Shown here: positions 1 through 12,537 of the stretch, in pieces
How positions within the stretch are numbered: the first letter of the stretch is position 1
How the letters are laid out: each line of letters starts with the position of its first letter
DNA from: Cymbidium sinense
Lineage: Eukaryota; Streptophyta; Magnoliopsida; Asparagales; Orchidaceae
NCBI GenBank assembly: GCA_021442155.1
Contig: CM038214.1
Span: 53,662,514 to 53,726,513, forward strand
DNA length: 64,000 bases
Direction of reading: 5' to 3'
Notes under the pieces: generated by a model
Seen by the model: only the letters and a program-made list of their open reading frames with translations
Database searches by the model: none
What the model was told of the DNA's origin: nothing
Program-made: the position numbers and the translations under genes

Positions 1-24
1 ATTTATTTATAACACTAATAATTA

Positions 25-180
25 ATATCTTAGAAAATTTGTAAATTAATTACTAATAATTAAATAATAGAAATAAATTTTATTTGTATTTGATTTTATT
101 TTAATATTTTAGAAAATTTGTAAATTAATTACTAATAATTAAATATTCGAAATAAATTTTATTTATATTTGATTTTATTT
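25..180. repeat. 79-bp tandem duplication (2 copies)
   Basis: Two adjacent AT-rich copies share the core tagaaaatttgtaaattaa, starting at 31 and again at 110, so the period is 79 bp. The copies differ at only a few bases, which suggests a local duplication. No coding content is seen. Confidence 0.8.
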
Positions 181-1200
181 ATTTTTTATAAATTTATCTA
201 TATTTTATTTGATAATATTTATTTTTAATTGAATACTTTAATTAGTGAATAAATTCATAATTAATTTACATATAATAAAGTATTCGTAATACAAATATTT
301 ACTTTACATTCATCCAACCAAATATTTACAATACGATTTACTTTACTTTTACATATGCTCAACCAAACGTAAAATATAGACATGTATTTTTTTACATAGA
401 ACCAAACAATCAGAAAGATCTAATTCATCAGATTCACTTTTAATCGATTACTTTACAATCGATTCTAAATGCAGAACTAAACAAAAATAAAGTGCATGTC
501 TATGTCATACTCTTCATGATTAAATGGCTACACAAAATTTAATTTATAAAAGGCAAATGTTGAAGAATTATGAGTGTACTAACACTTGATTAAAATATTG
601 TATTTCAAGAGTAGGACATTTTGCATTTAGAAATTACATATTAAGGTGCCATGTTGATTGGATATTTATAAAGAATGATCTATGTAAGTAAATGTTCAAC
701 AATAAATATATTATGTTCAAGAAAGGTCATCTTTATGTAGGATAGATTGATAATGATATATTATTAATAACGTTCAGCTATGGTGACAAAATGAGAACAC
801 TATGGAGACAAAAGGAGATGAACCACTATGGAGATAAAAGATTTATGAAGTTGCTCAGTAATGATAATGTTAGATTTTATTTGGACTCTATTGAACTTTA
901 TAATAAAACCTTTTGGCTGAGTTTTGATCTTATGATAGATGGTGTGGGCCAAATATCGGTTATTATCTTATGGTAAGCAATGAACTAAGACATATGCACA
1001 TGATATATATATGGGGGCTAAAGTAAGATATTCTCTATTAAAAAATATATAAAATAAGCAAATGAATGTTATTATTTGATTAATCTATTATGTTGACATA
1101 TGTATGTTTGATTAATACAGTGATATAGTATTTGGACGACACACATCTCTTTTTTAGAGTTCTTTTATAATAATTACTTTATTTATTATTATGCCACAAC
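181..1200. other. AT-rich DNA without a recognised gene
   Basis: No open frame here resembles a known protein. The longest, 791-976, has no recognisable motif. Around 300-480 there are repeated accaaac / ttggttg-type words, common at the ends of small plant DNA transposons, but no inverted-repeat pair could be defined. Confidence 0.5.
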
Positions 1201-1880
1201 ACTTGCCGTAGGAGCAGAGTTAAGGGCGAAGCACGCTAGACATGCCCACGTGTATGATGAGGAAGAAACCCCGTCCTACCTAAACCAATTCACTTGAACC
1301 AAGGCCGGTTCAGATTTTTTGCTAAAATGTAGTTTACTTAGGGGATAATTGATTGCCTGAAAAAGATATAGTGTAAAGTAAATGAAATGCATTTTGAATA
1401 TTTTATAATTGTTTGGTTGAAAATCTTATATACATGGAGATTTATGTTTTCTTATTTGGTAGAGTGAATATAATATAATATATTTGGTGAGGACCAGCGG
1501 GAGTAGTGGTAGACGCAGTCTGATAAGTGATGATGGTCATCTATTATGGGGTAGTCGATGGTATTGGTTTGTGGCTGACAACGAAGGCCAATAATGGTGG
1601 TGGTCAATGATAGACGATAGTGTCCGCCAACAAGCACAAAGTGGCACATTGACCGCAATGGTGGTGACACGCCATTAAGCGCACAATAGTGGTGATTGGT
1701 ACTGGTCAGTGCTAACCGATGGCGGCAATGGTGACAATGACAGCGGTCGGTAGTGGTGGATGACCAACCGTGACGGTCTTCACTTTACACCGAGTGGTGT
1801 ATTTGGAATTATTCAAATTTAGGTTATTCAAGTGATTGAATTTCTCTCTCACTCTATTATGGTGGTAGACTTAATTTGCC
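1201..1880. other. GC-richer patch with ggtggt-type words, possible non-autonomous element
   Basis: 1201-1320 and 1480-1790 are clearly richer in G and C than their surroundings. The second part is made of short ggtggt, gatggt and ggtcag words on one strand. The abrupt composition change suggests an inserted non-autonomous element, but no terminal repeats were found. The minus-strand open frame at 1452-1670 is a by-product of the repeated words. Confidence 0.3.
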
Positions 1881-2181
1881 GAGGCACAATGTCTGTCAAT
1901 CCTTACGTTCAATCAAGAGGGCCATTGTGGGGCATGACATAATTAGTTTTTGATCCAATTGTAAGTAGGTATAAAACTTGTGGTTAATCAAACATCATGT
2001 TAAAATGCCACATGCATCAATTTCTAATCCAATTAGATGCTACTACGCATTCATAAAGCATAACTGGGTGAGGGAACTAAACCAAAGAAGGATGAACATG
2101 AAATTTTGTAGTTACATTCAAGGCTTGCATATGCATTTAAATAAGAAACAAATAATTTACCTAAACAGGGGACGTGCATTT

Positions 2182-2219
2182 TATAGTCTACAATATAATG
2201 ACGTATATTGTAGACTATA
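2182..2219. repeat. Perfect 16-bp inverted repeat (hairpin)
   Basis: Arms at 2182-2197 and 2204-2219 are exact reverse complements (core atagtctacaatata), separated by the six-base loop atgacg. It lies in AT-rich DNA outside any recognised gene. It could be the end of a small inverted-repeat element or a chance palindrome. There is no T-run after it and no gene before it, so I do not call it a terminator. Confidence 0.85.
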
Positions 2220-2451
2220 TTGTGTCTAATACATGTTAGATACACCATCCGTGGACCCAATTATTAAGATAAAAAAATTGAAAATGCATGTACTTGAATA
2301 ACATGCATGCCTAGTACGTCAACCTCCCTAGCTCAAAGGTCTAAAAAAGCTTCATTGGGAATCAAGGCAATTTCCTAAATTAAATCAAGAAGTATGTTTC
2401 AAATCAAACTGAGTAGGTTTCAAAAAACAAATAAAAAAAGTCATGAATTAT

Positions 2452-2825
2452 AAAAAATTAGTAAAAATACATAAAGTTCATTAAAAAAAATAATTCATAA
2501 AGAACAATAAAAAACACAAAGTTCAAATTATTGAATAGATGTTCCAAATTCAAAAAAAAAAAAAAGGTAGCTTAAGATAAAACTAAATTCTAATTGAAAT
2601 CTTTTACAGCCCTAAGTCTTTTATGCCCTAAAAAAATTAGTAAAAATACATAAAGTTCATAAAAAAAATAAATTCATAAAGAACAATAAAAAACACAAAG
2701 TTCAAATTATTGATTAGATGTTCCAAATTCAAAAAAAAAAAAAAAAACATAAAAAATTTATAGCTTAAGATAAAACTAAGTTCTAATTGAAATTTTTTAC
2801 AGCCCTAAGTCTTTTATGCCCTAAA
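2452..2825. repeat. ~180-bp tandem duplication (2 copies)
   Basis: The block starting aaaaaattagtaaaaatac at 2452 and ending ttatgccct recurs at 2631. The second copy is slightly longer because its poly-A run is expanded. Copies are nearly identical elsewhere. The repeat sits just beyond the C-terminal end of the hAT relic. Confidence 0.85.
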
Positions 2826-2869
2826 AATAAATATTATCATTATCATCTCTACTAATAATTTAATATTGT

Positions 2870-4396
2870 TTAATGATCATTTGTGATATCTGATGACTCT
2901 ATTGTACTCTCTAGCAACAAGTGAGTTACTTCATTTAATTTTTTTCTCATCCAATACTATCGCTTTGTTCTTTGTTGCATCAAGATTATTATAATAAGTA
3001 GACCTATCATATGTAAACATTAAACAATAATTTATCACATATTTCATAATGAATATACGTTGTTGACTTTTGAGATATTTAATATCTTACCATATTTATG
3101 TTTGGTGAATCTATTATAACTTACACTAACTTATGCTATATTTACGGCATAAATTTCAATACGTTCATAATCATCTGATCTAACACACTTTATTCATTTT
3201 TTTCTTCATTTTGATTAACCACTCATTCATTATATGATGGCAAATCATCAAAAAATAAAAATTAAAGAATCATCTCCTTTGTGTGAGGTTAACTTGAGAT
3301 GTCTAATTTTTAATTTGTTATTGTACATAACATAAATCAATCTATTCATCCTAGCCACAACCAAATGATTTCTTCTTTTTGTATGCATTTAATTGAATGT
3401 GCTCCAATTTTATTCACATGCAAAAACTAAACATATAAGACTTAGGATTTTAACTACAAATGCTTTTAATTATAATATTTCATTTCTAGAGTACATCCAC
3501 AATTACTATAAACTATGCGTTAGAAAAGAAATAAAATTAGAATAATATTAAATACTTATTTAACAAACTTAATCATAAGTTTAATATGAAGTTGATGGAT
3601 CTTATCAAATGATTATGTTTTGCAGATAATTAAGCAACTACCATACCAAATATTCCCTTTTTCTGTGATGAATTCTTCAAGTTGTTTATTAGACTTGTAA
3701 AAAATTATATGATGAGCACATCATGCTCTCTACATATTTATACAAACTAATTTTAGCATTCAAAAAAGTTATAATCAAAACAAAATTAAAGGATTTAGAA
3801 TATATCCAACAAAATGCAAATCACAATATAATTGATTGTTCCATTCCTATCAATAATTTCTCAAATCTCATTATAAGCATATTATGCTCTACCTAAGTTC
3901 TTTGTTTTATTCTTTTACATTATTTATAGCACTTGAAAAAGCCCATCATAAGACACTTTTCATCATCAATCATTTTTAGCATTTCAACTAAAGACTTTTT
4001 GATTTTAAGAGCATATATCTTAATTTGCTAAAAAGTATAATCTCTTAAAAGAACTTTTTTTACTTGTTTCCTTTGTTTTTTTTTTGTCACGCATTATCAT
4101 TCCATTCTTAGGAAGTAAACATTCTCTCTAATTGATTTCTCACCCTATGAATGTTTTATAAAGTCAAATAAATAATAGTAAATTTTGTAAGATTGGTCTA
4201 ATAAGATCTTTACTAATAAACTATCTCATTAAACTCAAATCCCAATTCTGATTGAAATAAAGTTACTTATCTTTTTTGCTTTAATCAATGCATTTTCCTA
4301 TTGTGGTAAGTCTCCAAGCTACTTTATTATTAGATTGAGACAATGGGTTGTACAAACATAAATAGATATTTTTTCTCCATTAACATCTTCTACATT
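2870..4396 (-). pseudogene. hAT transposase relic, C-terminal part (DUF659 end and dimerisation domain)
   Basis: Read on the minus strand, this decayed stretch follows the order of a plant hAT transposase. Near 4350-4200 is a cysteine/leucine-rich motif (YLCLYNPLSQS), then FISKDLIRPILQ (about 4210). SLVEMLKMIDDEKC follows near 4000-3950, and a dimerisation-like segment ILSLICLVFACE, NWSTF, RMNRLIYVMYNNKL lies at about 3450-3300. In hAT enzymes this last segment mediates dimerisation. It is riddled with stops and frameshifts, so it is not functional. The upstream part of the same frame lies at 6349-6740, on the far side of a LINE insertion. The assignment rests on motif order read by eye; the 2870 limit is approximate. 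Confidence 0.75.
4381..4396. repeat. Target-site duplication of the LINE, left copy
   Basis: taacatcttctacatt at 4381-4396 recurs as taacatcgtctacatt at 6349-6364 (15 of 16 bases). The two copies flank the RTE LINE exactly. Removing the LINE and one copy rejoins the hAT frame around a MLMEKK motif. Confidence 0.8.
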
Positions 4397-6348
4397 AAAT
4401 GTAGTTGGAGAATTAAAAGGAAAAGTTCTTTTTTTTTAATAAAAATAGTTAGTGGTGGAACTAAAATATTAAAAAAAAAAAAAAAATTAAGAAGCTTTAT
4501 TATAAAACTTATATAAAAATTTAGAGAATTGAAAAAGATATAAAGTGATCCGTGAAGATTCTAAAAAAATAATATATAATGCAAAAAATTCAACTTTTAC
4601 TGATTTATACAATATATTAGATACCAAAGAGGGTGAAAGTTGTATTTATAAATTAGCTAAGTAAAGAGGTAGGATATGTGAAGATTTAGTTCAAGTGAGA
4701 TACATTAAAGATGAAAATTTTAAAGTATTTTTCTTAGAAGAGGATATTAATCATAGATGGATGAAATATTTTGATAAACCTTTTATTGAAGGTTGTGAGA
4801 GTACGATTGATTATATCAATCTTAGTACCCTAAATGAAGATAGAGAAATTTATTTTTATCATCATTTTAATAGAATTGAAATTGAAGAGGTTTTAAATAA
4901 AATAAATTGTGAAAAAGCTGTAGGACCGATGATATTGCAATAGAAGTGTGAAAATGCTTGAGAGATCAAGGAATTTCTTAGCTCACTATTTTTTAAATAT
5001 TATTTTAAGACTAAAAAGATGTTATATGAGTGGAGAAAGAATTTGTTGGTTCTTATTTTTAAGAATAAAGGTGATGCACAATAGTGTGCAAATTTTAGAG
5101 GAATTAATTTAATGTGTCATACATTAAAATTATAGGAGAGAGTTATTGAGCATTGGTTACAATGTGATGCAAAATTTTCTCAAAATCAGTTTGGTTTCAT
5201 GCCAGGTTGGTTTGCTATGGATATTATATATTTGTTGATAGATTTGATGGAGAAGTATAGAGAAGGTAAGGAGGATCTACATATAATATTTGTTTGTTTA
5301 GAGAAACCATATGATAAAGTTCTAAGAGAAGTGTTTTGGAGAGTTCTTGAAATGAAAGGAGTTAATATTAGTTATATTCAACTTATTAAGGATATGTATA
5401 CTAGAGCTATTACTTGTATATAAACACAAGGAGGATTGACCAAATATTTTCTTATTTCATTTGGATTACATCAAGGATCGACTTTAAGCCCATATATTTT
5501 TTGCTTTAGTTATGTATGTTTTCACTAGGCATTTACAGGAGAATGTACCTTGGTGTATGCTTTTTGTTGATGATATTCTTCTTGTTGATAAGACTAAAGA
5601 GAGAGTTTAAGAGAAACTTGAATTATGGAGGTCAACCTTAGAGTCTAAAGGTTTTCGTTTAAGTAGATCTAAAGCTGAATATATGGAGTGTAATTTTAGT
5701 TGTTGAAGATCTATTGGTGGGGTTGCGATATTGGGCGACCAAGTCATTAAAAAGGGTGATCATTTCAAATATCTTGGATCTATTATTCAAAATGAATGGT
5801 GAAATAGATGGGGATGTTGTTAGTAGAATTCAAGTTGGATGGTTGAAGTGGAGGAATGCATATGACTTGTTGTGTGATAGAAAAGTGCTTAGTATTAAGG
5901 GAAAATTTTATAAGATGGTGGTAAGACTTGCATTGATTTATGACGCAGAATGTTGGCCAGTAAAAGAGAAGCGTAAGATTAAGTTAGGTGTTGCAGAGAT
6001 GAGGATGCTCTGGTAGATGAGTGACTTTACTTTTAGAGATAGAATGCAAAATTAATATATACGTGATAAGATTGGAGTAGCTCCAGTGATGGATAAGATT
6101 AGAGAGTCTCCTTAAATGGTTTGATCACATAAAACGTCAACCTTCCAATGACCACCCACATAGGAGAGTAGATGTATTAGATGAGTCTTATGTTAAGAAT
6201 GATAGATGTAGACCTTACAAACTTGGTTATGATGTATAAAAAATGATCTTAATTTAAATGAGAATTTGACACTTAATATGACACAATGGAGAAAAAAGGA
6301 TTCATGTAACTAACCCCACACTGGGATAAAGGCTTGTTATTGTTGTTG
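4397..6348 (+). mobile_element. RTE-clade LINE, decayed, inserted in the hAT relic
   Basis: Plus-strand non-LTR retrotransposon of the plant RTE type. The reverse transcriptase order is clear: a KAVGP segment near 4910, QFGFMPG near 5190, a palm-region motif near 5280, GLHQGS near 5465, and the catalytic FVDD at 5563-5574. A C-terminal part follows, with IQVGWLKWRNA (about 5830) and AECWPVKEK (about 5945). The 3' end is the usual RTE tail: ctgggataaaggcttg and then TTG repeats up to 6348. A WWN-like remnant near 4450 shows that some sequence upstream of RT is kept; the endonuclease is missing. Several frameshifts and stops make it inactive. The 16-bp flanking duplication confirms the boundaries. 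Confidence 0.9.
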
Positions 6349-6740
6349 TAACATCGTCTACATTTACTTATATGCACTTGCATTATCTATTATCACATGA
6401 ACAACAAGATCTTGTACAACTTTTTCAGTGATATCAAACATTATAAATAACAATGGTGTATCTTTAATAATTTTAAATATGCCAAGTCATTTCAAAAACA
6501 CCATTCAATTAAAACTGTTGATAAGAAAGTTGATTAAACTTCAACCTCTTATGTCTTACCAACCACCAAGTAGTATTGAAACTTTCATTTTTTTCCCATG
6601 TAATATTTATTTCTTGAATTTTCTTCTCAATAATATTCACTTCTTCCTTCAATATCCATGTTTGAAGCTCATACATGCTTAGAGATTGCAATCCTTGATC
6701 ACAATTCTCAATAGAACATATCATACTAAAAAAGATCAAA
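6349..6740 (-). pseudogene. hAT transposase relic, DUF659-like part
   Basis: This minus-strand piece continues the hAT frame split by the LINE. An open stretch from 6739 to 6509 contains QSLSMYELQTWILKEEV and then a lysine/tryptophan segment, matching the order of the DUF659-like region of plant hAT enzymes. Towards 6370 VVHVIIDNASAY corresponds to the conserved 'V.DNAS' motif. It joins directly to the MLMEKK and YLCLY motifs left of the LINE. No BED zinc finger was recognised further upstream, so the N-terminus is lost or too decayed to see. It is a dead fragment with stops. Confidence 0.7.
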
Positions 6741-7419
6741 CAACTCTCAACATTAATAAAATCTCATTTTCATTAAAAGAAAAACTTTAAATATCCATAC
6801 AAACTTACTGATAGGATACTTTAACCTTACACTTTAGAAGCTTCAATAAATTGGTCCATAACTAACATTGAATAGTTTGAAAGAATAAATTGATAGATTG
6901 TTACAAGACTATACACTAACTAAAACTCAATAAAAACTATTGGCCAATGACTAAAAGTAAGAAATAATGAAAAAAAAAAAAGAAGATTACAAGCATTTTG
7001 AAGGCTAAACTATCAACGTTATTTCCTTTCTTATAAATACTTACTATTATGGTAATAGTTTTTGGACCTATGAATGTAGCCTTTGATTCAAAAACATGTT
7101 CTCTAACAAATTTCTGGCAAAATCCATCCACCATTACTTGTAAGGGTTTTCATGATCTCCTAGAATGATTGTTTCCTTCCAAGATTTTTCACCAATAAAT
7201 GAAAGTATGCTATGGGTGGAAAACTTTTGAATTGTCAACCAAAAACTTGCCAAAACTTCAATGGGAATGCAATTATGGGATGCTTAGAGTGGGATAGACA
7301 TCCGGGTTAAGCAAGAAACAATTGCAAACATTTTTCTCAACCTTGAATGCCCGCAATGACCAAACTACCCAACAAGATGAGATGGATTCCAAGCACTTAT
7401 GATCGATTATGGAAAAATC
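6741..7419. other. No recognised gene
   Basis: AT-rich sequence upstream of the hAT relic. A short minus-strand open frame at 6937-7134 shows no family motif. The lost N-terminal part of the transposase may lie here, but I cannot recognise it. Confidence 0.4.
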
Positions 7420-7870
7420 TTGGGCTCAACTATGATCTCCAACCTCTGAAATGATTTATTTTGTTGCTTCTAAAGATTTTTTTGATGAAATTATATAAAT
7501 ATGGCTTAAGAAAAGTACCGAGAACAAATAAAAGTATTGGTGACTGATCATAACTAAATCTTGGACTTTGCTACACTCTCCAACTTCTGAAATGATTTTT
7601 TTAATGCTTTTTCTAGATTTTATGAAGCAAGACAGCACAAAGAATTACAACAGTAAAGCTAAAAATAAGGTACGAAGAAGGAATAAAAGTGTTGTAGCAA
7701 AATCTTAGACTTTGCCTGGTCTCTAAAATGGTGGTTCTGTTGTTGTTAATGAATTTTCTGATGCAATAAACTGGTTAGCATCCCTTGGCATTGTAGAAAT
7801 AAGGCTCATGAAAGGTACAGAGAAGTAATATAGTGCTAGTGACTGATTGTTGCAAAATTCTGAACTCCAT
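7420..7870. repeat. Degenerate tandem repeat, about three copies of ~130-165 bp
   Basis: Three successive blocks share the order 'ttggactttgc', 'tctgaaatga', a T-rich stretch, an aaggtac-type word, 'aataaaagt' and 'gtgactgat'. They start near 7430, 7558 and 7705. The copies are strongly diverged. Short open frames at 7456-7638 and 7723-7974 on the minus strand are by-products. Confidence 0.5.
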
Positions 7871-10800
7871 TGCGATTTCCTATCCTTCTCACCTCTCCAA
7901 ACTAGCCCCAAAAGCAAGGAATCCTCCCTCCAATTCAACGAAGTTTGAACTAAACATCTCCCAAAAAAACTCACCCTCTTTCTAAAGGGATGGGCTATAT
8001 AAGAATGAAAAAAATCAAGGCCGTTAATAAAACAATTAAATTAAAGGACCCTCATACTACTATGTCAATATGACCTCGAATTCCTCTAATGAAACTATCA
8101 TTACTACTTACAGAACCACCAATAAGATCAACAAAAGGACCAAGAGCTGAAGAACCAAAAACATAAATCATTCTCAATTTATTCCATCCATTTTTTTTCA
8201 TACTATTGATGCTTTGTCATTGTGAAGGCCTTTACATAGTTTGATATCTCTCATTAAACTTATCTAAAATTTTCTCACAAGATTTCACATTCTTATGTGT
8301 TTGAACAAGTTGACCCTTTACCTCTTTTTAACACCCCTTAGGATAACTTTGTTGCAAAAAATTACATTTGATTTATATATAGTCTACCTTCACCTTCTCT
8401 ACGTCTAATTCAACTCGAGTCACATATTTCTACGCATTATATTTTCCATTGTAGTTTACAGAGGACTAGTAGAATATCGAAATCTTCAAATAAAATACTC
8501 TATTAAAATAAGATTTATAGTTATGTTTAGTTAAGGTTATCAAATTTGGATTTATTTGTATATTAAAGGGTGGCGAAAGTGCACCTCAACTTCGTCTCAA
8601 TTGTCAATTGGAAGGGTGATGAACATAATTGATGAAGGGTGGAGAATAAAAGGAGACATAAAGAATTAGGCCATCAGATGCAATTCAATGAATAGATAAT
8701 TTTGTGAAAGTGGTGAATTGCAGCTTGTAATGTGTGGACTTGTGAGTTATGACTCTTCAAGAGTCGTAGCTTTACATGTGTATATATGAACAAAGCCAAA
8801 GCCTGGCTCTCATGCATCAGGCCTGCAACGCAGCTATGACGTCCTCTCTTCATGCAAATAAGGTAAATTATGCATTTTTTAAAACTATTCTTCTAGTATT
8901 TAAAAAAGTTGACATCTGTGGTCAGTTAAAATATAATGAAATTTATAGAGTTAGGTTGGAGGACTGACTATTAGATTATATCAAGTTGTATTTTTTTGAT
9001 CATTTGTTATTTCTCTTTAATTAGTTCCCATCACGATTGTAAAATTTGGACCATACAAGGAATTTGAAGAAGGAAAAGTTAAAGATTTCATAATTCAATC
9101 AGGCTTGAATTAGGAGTTTTATCAGATAATATAATAAATTTTAAAACTATTTAAATATGATATAAATTATAAAAAAATAAATAAATAAAACACATATAAG
9201 TGGGGCTCTGAAAATTCGCCACCGACCTCTCGCATGAAGAGAGTTTGATTTATGTAAGTGAAATTTTCAGAAGGCAGATGTAATAGTAGATAAGACACAA
9301 CTCAGAGATTTCACCCTCATTTTGTGAGAATTTTAGATATGATTCCAGGTTTCCTATAGGCGCAAACATCTCTAGTTAATTATCCCTCTCAATACTGCGA
9401 GAGAACTTTCGATTAAAGCTAGTTGTTAGATTGTTTAATGCGTAGCATATAGTAACAACATGTAGAGTTTTATAATTTAGAGTTTAGATTTATAAAATTT
9501 ATCATCTTTTAAACTTAAAGTTTTGGAATGATAACGTGCTGATCTAGATTATCCCGCCGTACCCATAGTTACTTAGTAGAGGTATTGACCCAACCCGACC
9601 AAGGATCCTTATCGCCAGCCCATGATAAGGTTGTCAAGAAATCTTTTTAGACCCGGGGTGTTGTTTTTCTAAGGAGACATATTTAAGTCCACCTTAGCTA
9701 ACAAGCTTTTTTGCATCAGTTTCTATGATTCACATCTCAAGATACGAAAGAGGCATAGCGCTATGTGATCGTTATATAATACATTTGACGACAACCATCA
9801 TGGACTCTGGTCGTAACTACATCATATGGAAAGATATCGCCAAGCCATGCGTAGGACACGCCATGTCATTATCGTAGATGATTGAGAGTGAATAAAGAAA
9901 TATACTTGATTTGACTTTAGCTACTTTGTGAGCTAGAGTTTTCTTAATTTGTCTTCTTCAGCAAACAATTACGAAAGACAGATGAATTGAATTTTACTTT
10001 AAGTTTTTAGATTAATGATTTTCATTTACTCATTTTGAACATAGTAATTTATCTGATTTTTTTTATTTGGATTGATATTTAATTTATATTAATTTAATTT
10101 AAAATTACAATTATATTTTGATGAAAGTATCCCCTTCGGTTGATATCTTCAATCAACTCAGCCATCACTGGGGTGGTTTATTGTTTCAGATCCTGTCGAC
10201 TCTATTAATTTAATTTAGAATCGATCTATCATATACGAATTAACTTCGATTTTTATTAGGTTGAAAGTAAAATAATAACATCAGATTTTAGGTTTTGTTA
10301 ACTGATTTGACCAAGAATCAACCTGCAAACATCCTCAAACACTAAGTTTAAGCATTCAAGATATAGTGTTGATGCGCGTTATGAATTAGATAATTCATCT
10401 AATCAATGAAATCATTGATTTTGAAAATCATAATTAGAATAAGAATTTTAATTTTTGGATTGATAAGTTCCTTCATTCGCAATTTAATTTAGGCCGTTCT
10501 TCTGTACAAATAAGCAGATCCCGTATTGTCAGCATAATTAGGTTTGCATTTGCACTTAAAAGGTTGTATTTTTGTTTGCATTTTATTTATTCGCATAATT
10601 ACTAAACTTCAATGGTTGACTTATGTTCATTAAAGACTTGTTAGATCATTGCAAATTCAATATTCAAATTTGATATTTGCTCATACGAGCTGCCGTACTT
10701 CATCTAAGCTAGCTTATTTGAATTCAAGCTTCTTTTGAATACAAGTTGATTATTCAGTAAAAAGTCTCAATTATGCTTGCTAATAGGCTATTTAGTTATA

Positions 10801-11420
10801 GTGGAAATCTCTTATGAATTTTATTTGATTTTCACTTTAGTTTGAAATTAGCACTCAAAAAATCTTATGTGCTTTAATTTCATGTCCATTGAGAGCCTTC
10901 TTCAATTCATTTTAAAATAGACATTGCTATGTAAGAAGACACGTTCTTTGCGAACCTCACTCTAGAGTTTGATTTGGGCTCTACCCCATTTGAAAATTAG
11001 CCTTTTAGCTTCATACAACCTTCCTATAAGTTTAACATGAATTCAAAGTCATGCTTGAATTTGACTTATTTTCTTTCAACCATATTCATGCATGATATAA
11101 TGTAAGCTACAAAGTTCAATTAGCCCTTCTTAGCTGACTAACTATTACTATAGCATCTAAGTGAGTTATTTAATCTTATGTTGCTCAATTATTATCATAT
11201 TTCAATCTCATATTTAGCATATATATTTTTATTAATAATCATTCTCACTTAGCTCATTCTTGTTTAATATTAATATTCATTGAGTTAGTTTAGCTTCAAT
11301 ATTCATGAATTTATTTTATTTTAAGATTTTATGTTTTACCATTAATTTAACTTTTAATTAATTTTAAATTTAAGTCTAAAAAATTTGATGAAATTTCGGT
11401 AATATTTTAGATTCGATCAT
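7871..11420. other. Long stretch without a recognised gene
   Basis: I see no protein motif on either strand. 9540-9900 is somewhat GC-richer (it contains cccgccgtaccc and gacccggggtg) and resembles plant LTR or spacer sequence, but no partner copy was found. 9900-11420 is AT-rich, with no repeats beyond short words. Confidence 0.4.
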
Positions 11421-11459
11421 CCCTACGTAGCTATATGAACTGCTGCCATCATGCGCGAT

Positions 11460-11690
11460 GAGCGTGATGGTTGATGTTTTGAAGTATCTCGGCCGAATTT
11501 TAATCCTGTTACGCTCTGATGAGCATAACGAGGCATTTAATCACCCGCATTAAAGTAAATATATCCGTACGGCGAGTATGACGTTGATATTTTAAAGCAC
11601 TCGCCGATTAATCGTTATGCTCGATGAGCATAACAGTCCTTCAATCAATCACCGTAAAAGTAAATATATATACAATTTTTACACATTCAA
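11460..11690. repeat. Imperfect direct repeat carrying a gatgagcataac motif
   Basis: Two halves of roughly 105-110 bp share the order 'gttgat-tttt', 'cgccga/ggccga', 'gttacgctctgatgagcat' or 'gttatgctcgatgagcat', 'aatcac' and 'aaagtaaatatat'. The central motif is itself palindromic (cgttatgctcgatgagcataac). The block lies just downstream, in minus-strand terms, of the hydrolase fragment. It looks like a repeated LTR or spacer module, but the family is unknown. Confidence 0.55.
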
Positions 11691-11920
11691 ACCTCCTTTC
11701 TTTTTTTTTCTAAGTTTAAATTTAGTGTTTTGGCAAAGATTCCGTTATCGCCCCGCGTAGGTTGTATCTAACTACTTTGACTTACCCGACACGCCTAATG
11801 AGAAATAACTGCCTCATGATACCATAATTGAGTCTTCATGCCTACTAAGCCCTATTGAGTATTAATGAGATCTTCGATCACTCAAATTTGAAAACACTGG
11901 TTGAAACACGCATCATAATT

Positions 11921-12537
11921 TCACTTAATTGCTGCCTGAAGGCCAACAACCCCTCCAGTAGAGTTGCATATAAAGAATGCATCATCTTTCACAACATCAG
12001 CACAAAATTCATTTGGTTGAGCTGTCCATGTTTCAAAGGTGTAGAAAGACTCCGGCTCAAAATCCCGAGGATTTGGTTTTTCCGAATAATCATAACCAAT
12101 AAGATCAATTGAGTACACCCTATTTGTCGTTGAAAGAAAAGAAATATTTTTCCTCCAATGATCACTGTTCGCCCCGAAACCATGAATTAAAACCAGCGCC
12201 ATCTTTTTCAGAAAACTGATACCGTATACGATAGCCTCGCCAAATCCATATGCTTACCTAGCGCTTACATCTCGGTCTGAGGAGATCGAAACGGTCAAAA
12301 GTTCATCTGAAGGCTTCCTATCATTCACAGGATTTACAGTCGGGTTCTTCATGGAGCAAATGTAGCCGTGGGATGAGAGGAGACTCGGGAGGAAGGAGAA
12401 TCAATATGTTTGGGCGAAATTGGTATACGGTTAATCCATTTCATTGCGACGATTACCTTATTACGACGGCCATGGGATAGAGAGGAGGAAGATGCAGAGA
12501 ACGGAAGCGCGTAAGAAGCAAAGCTCAACCATGTCAT
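11921..12537 (-). pseudogene. Alpha/beta hydrolase (chloroplast-type, At4g36530-like) broken fragment
   Basis: The minus strand carries the N-terminal part of a plant alpha/beta hydrolase. A first block from the ATG at 12537 gives a serine-rich, basic leader (MTWLSFASYALPFSASSSS) that looks like a chloroplast transit peptide. A short block near 12250-12200 reads WRGYRIRYQFSEKDG. The main block from 12202 has LVLIHGFGANSDHW, the oxyanion-hole HGFG region, then RVYSIDLIGY and FFICNSTGG. That last motif is the nucleophile elbow, where family members normally have S-x-G-G. The blocks are in different frames, and homology stops after GLQAAIK at 11921, so the catalytic Asp and His are missing. At least three frame changes occur in about 300 bp. 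An AG|GTAAGC sequence sits at one break (about 12253), so a decayed intron cannot be excluded. Function of the parent family: serine hydrolase; substrate not deducible here. Confidence 0.75.

Noticed and set aside
2182..2219. Hairpin as transcription terminator or microRNA precursor
   Set aside because: No gene precedes it, no T-run follows, and the stem is too short for a plant microRNA precursor.
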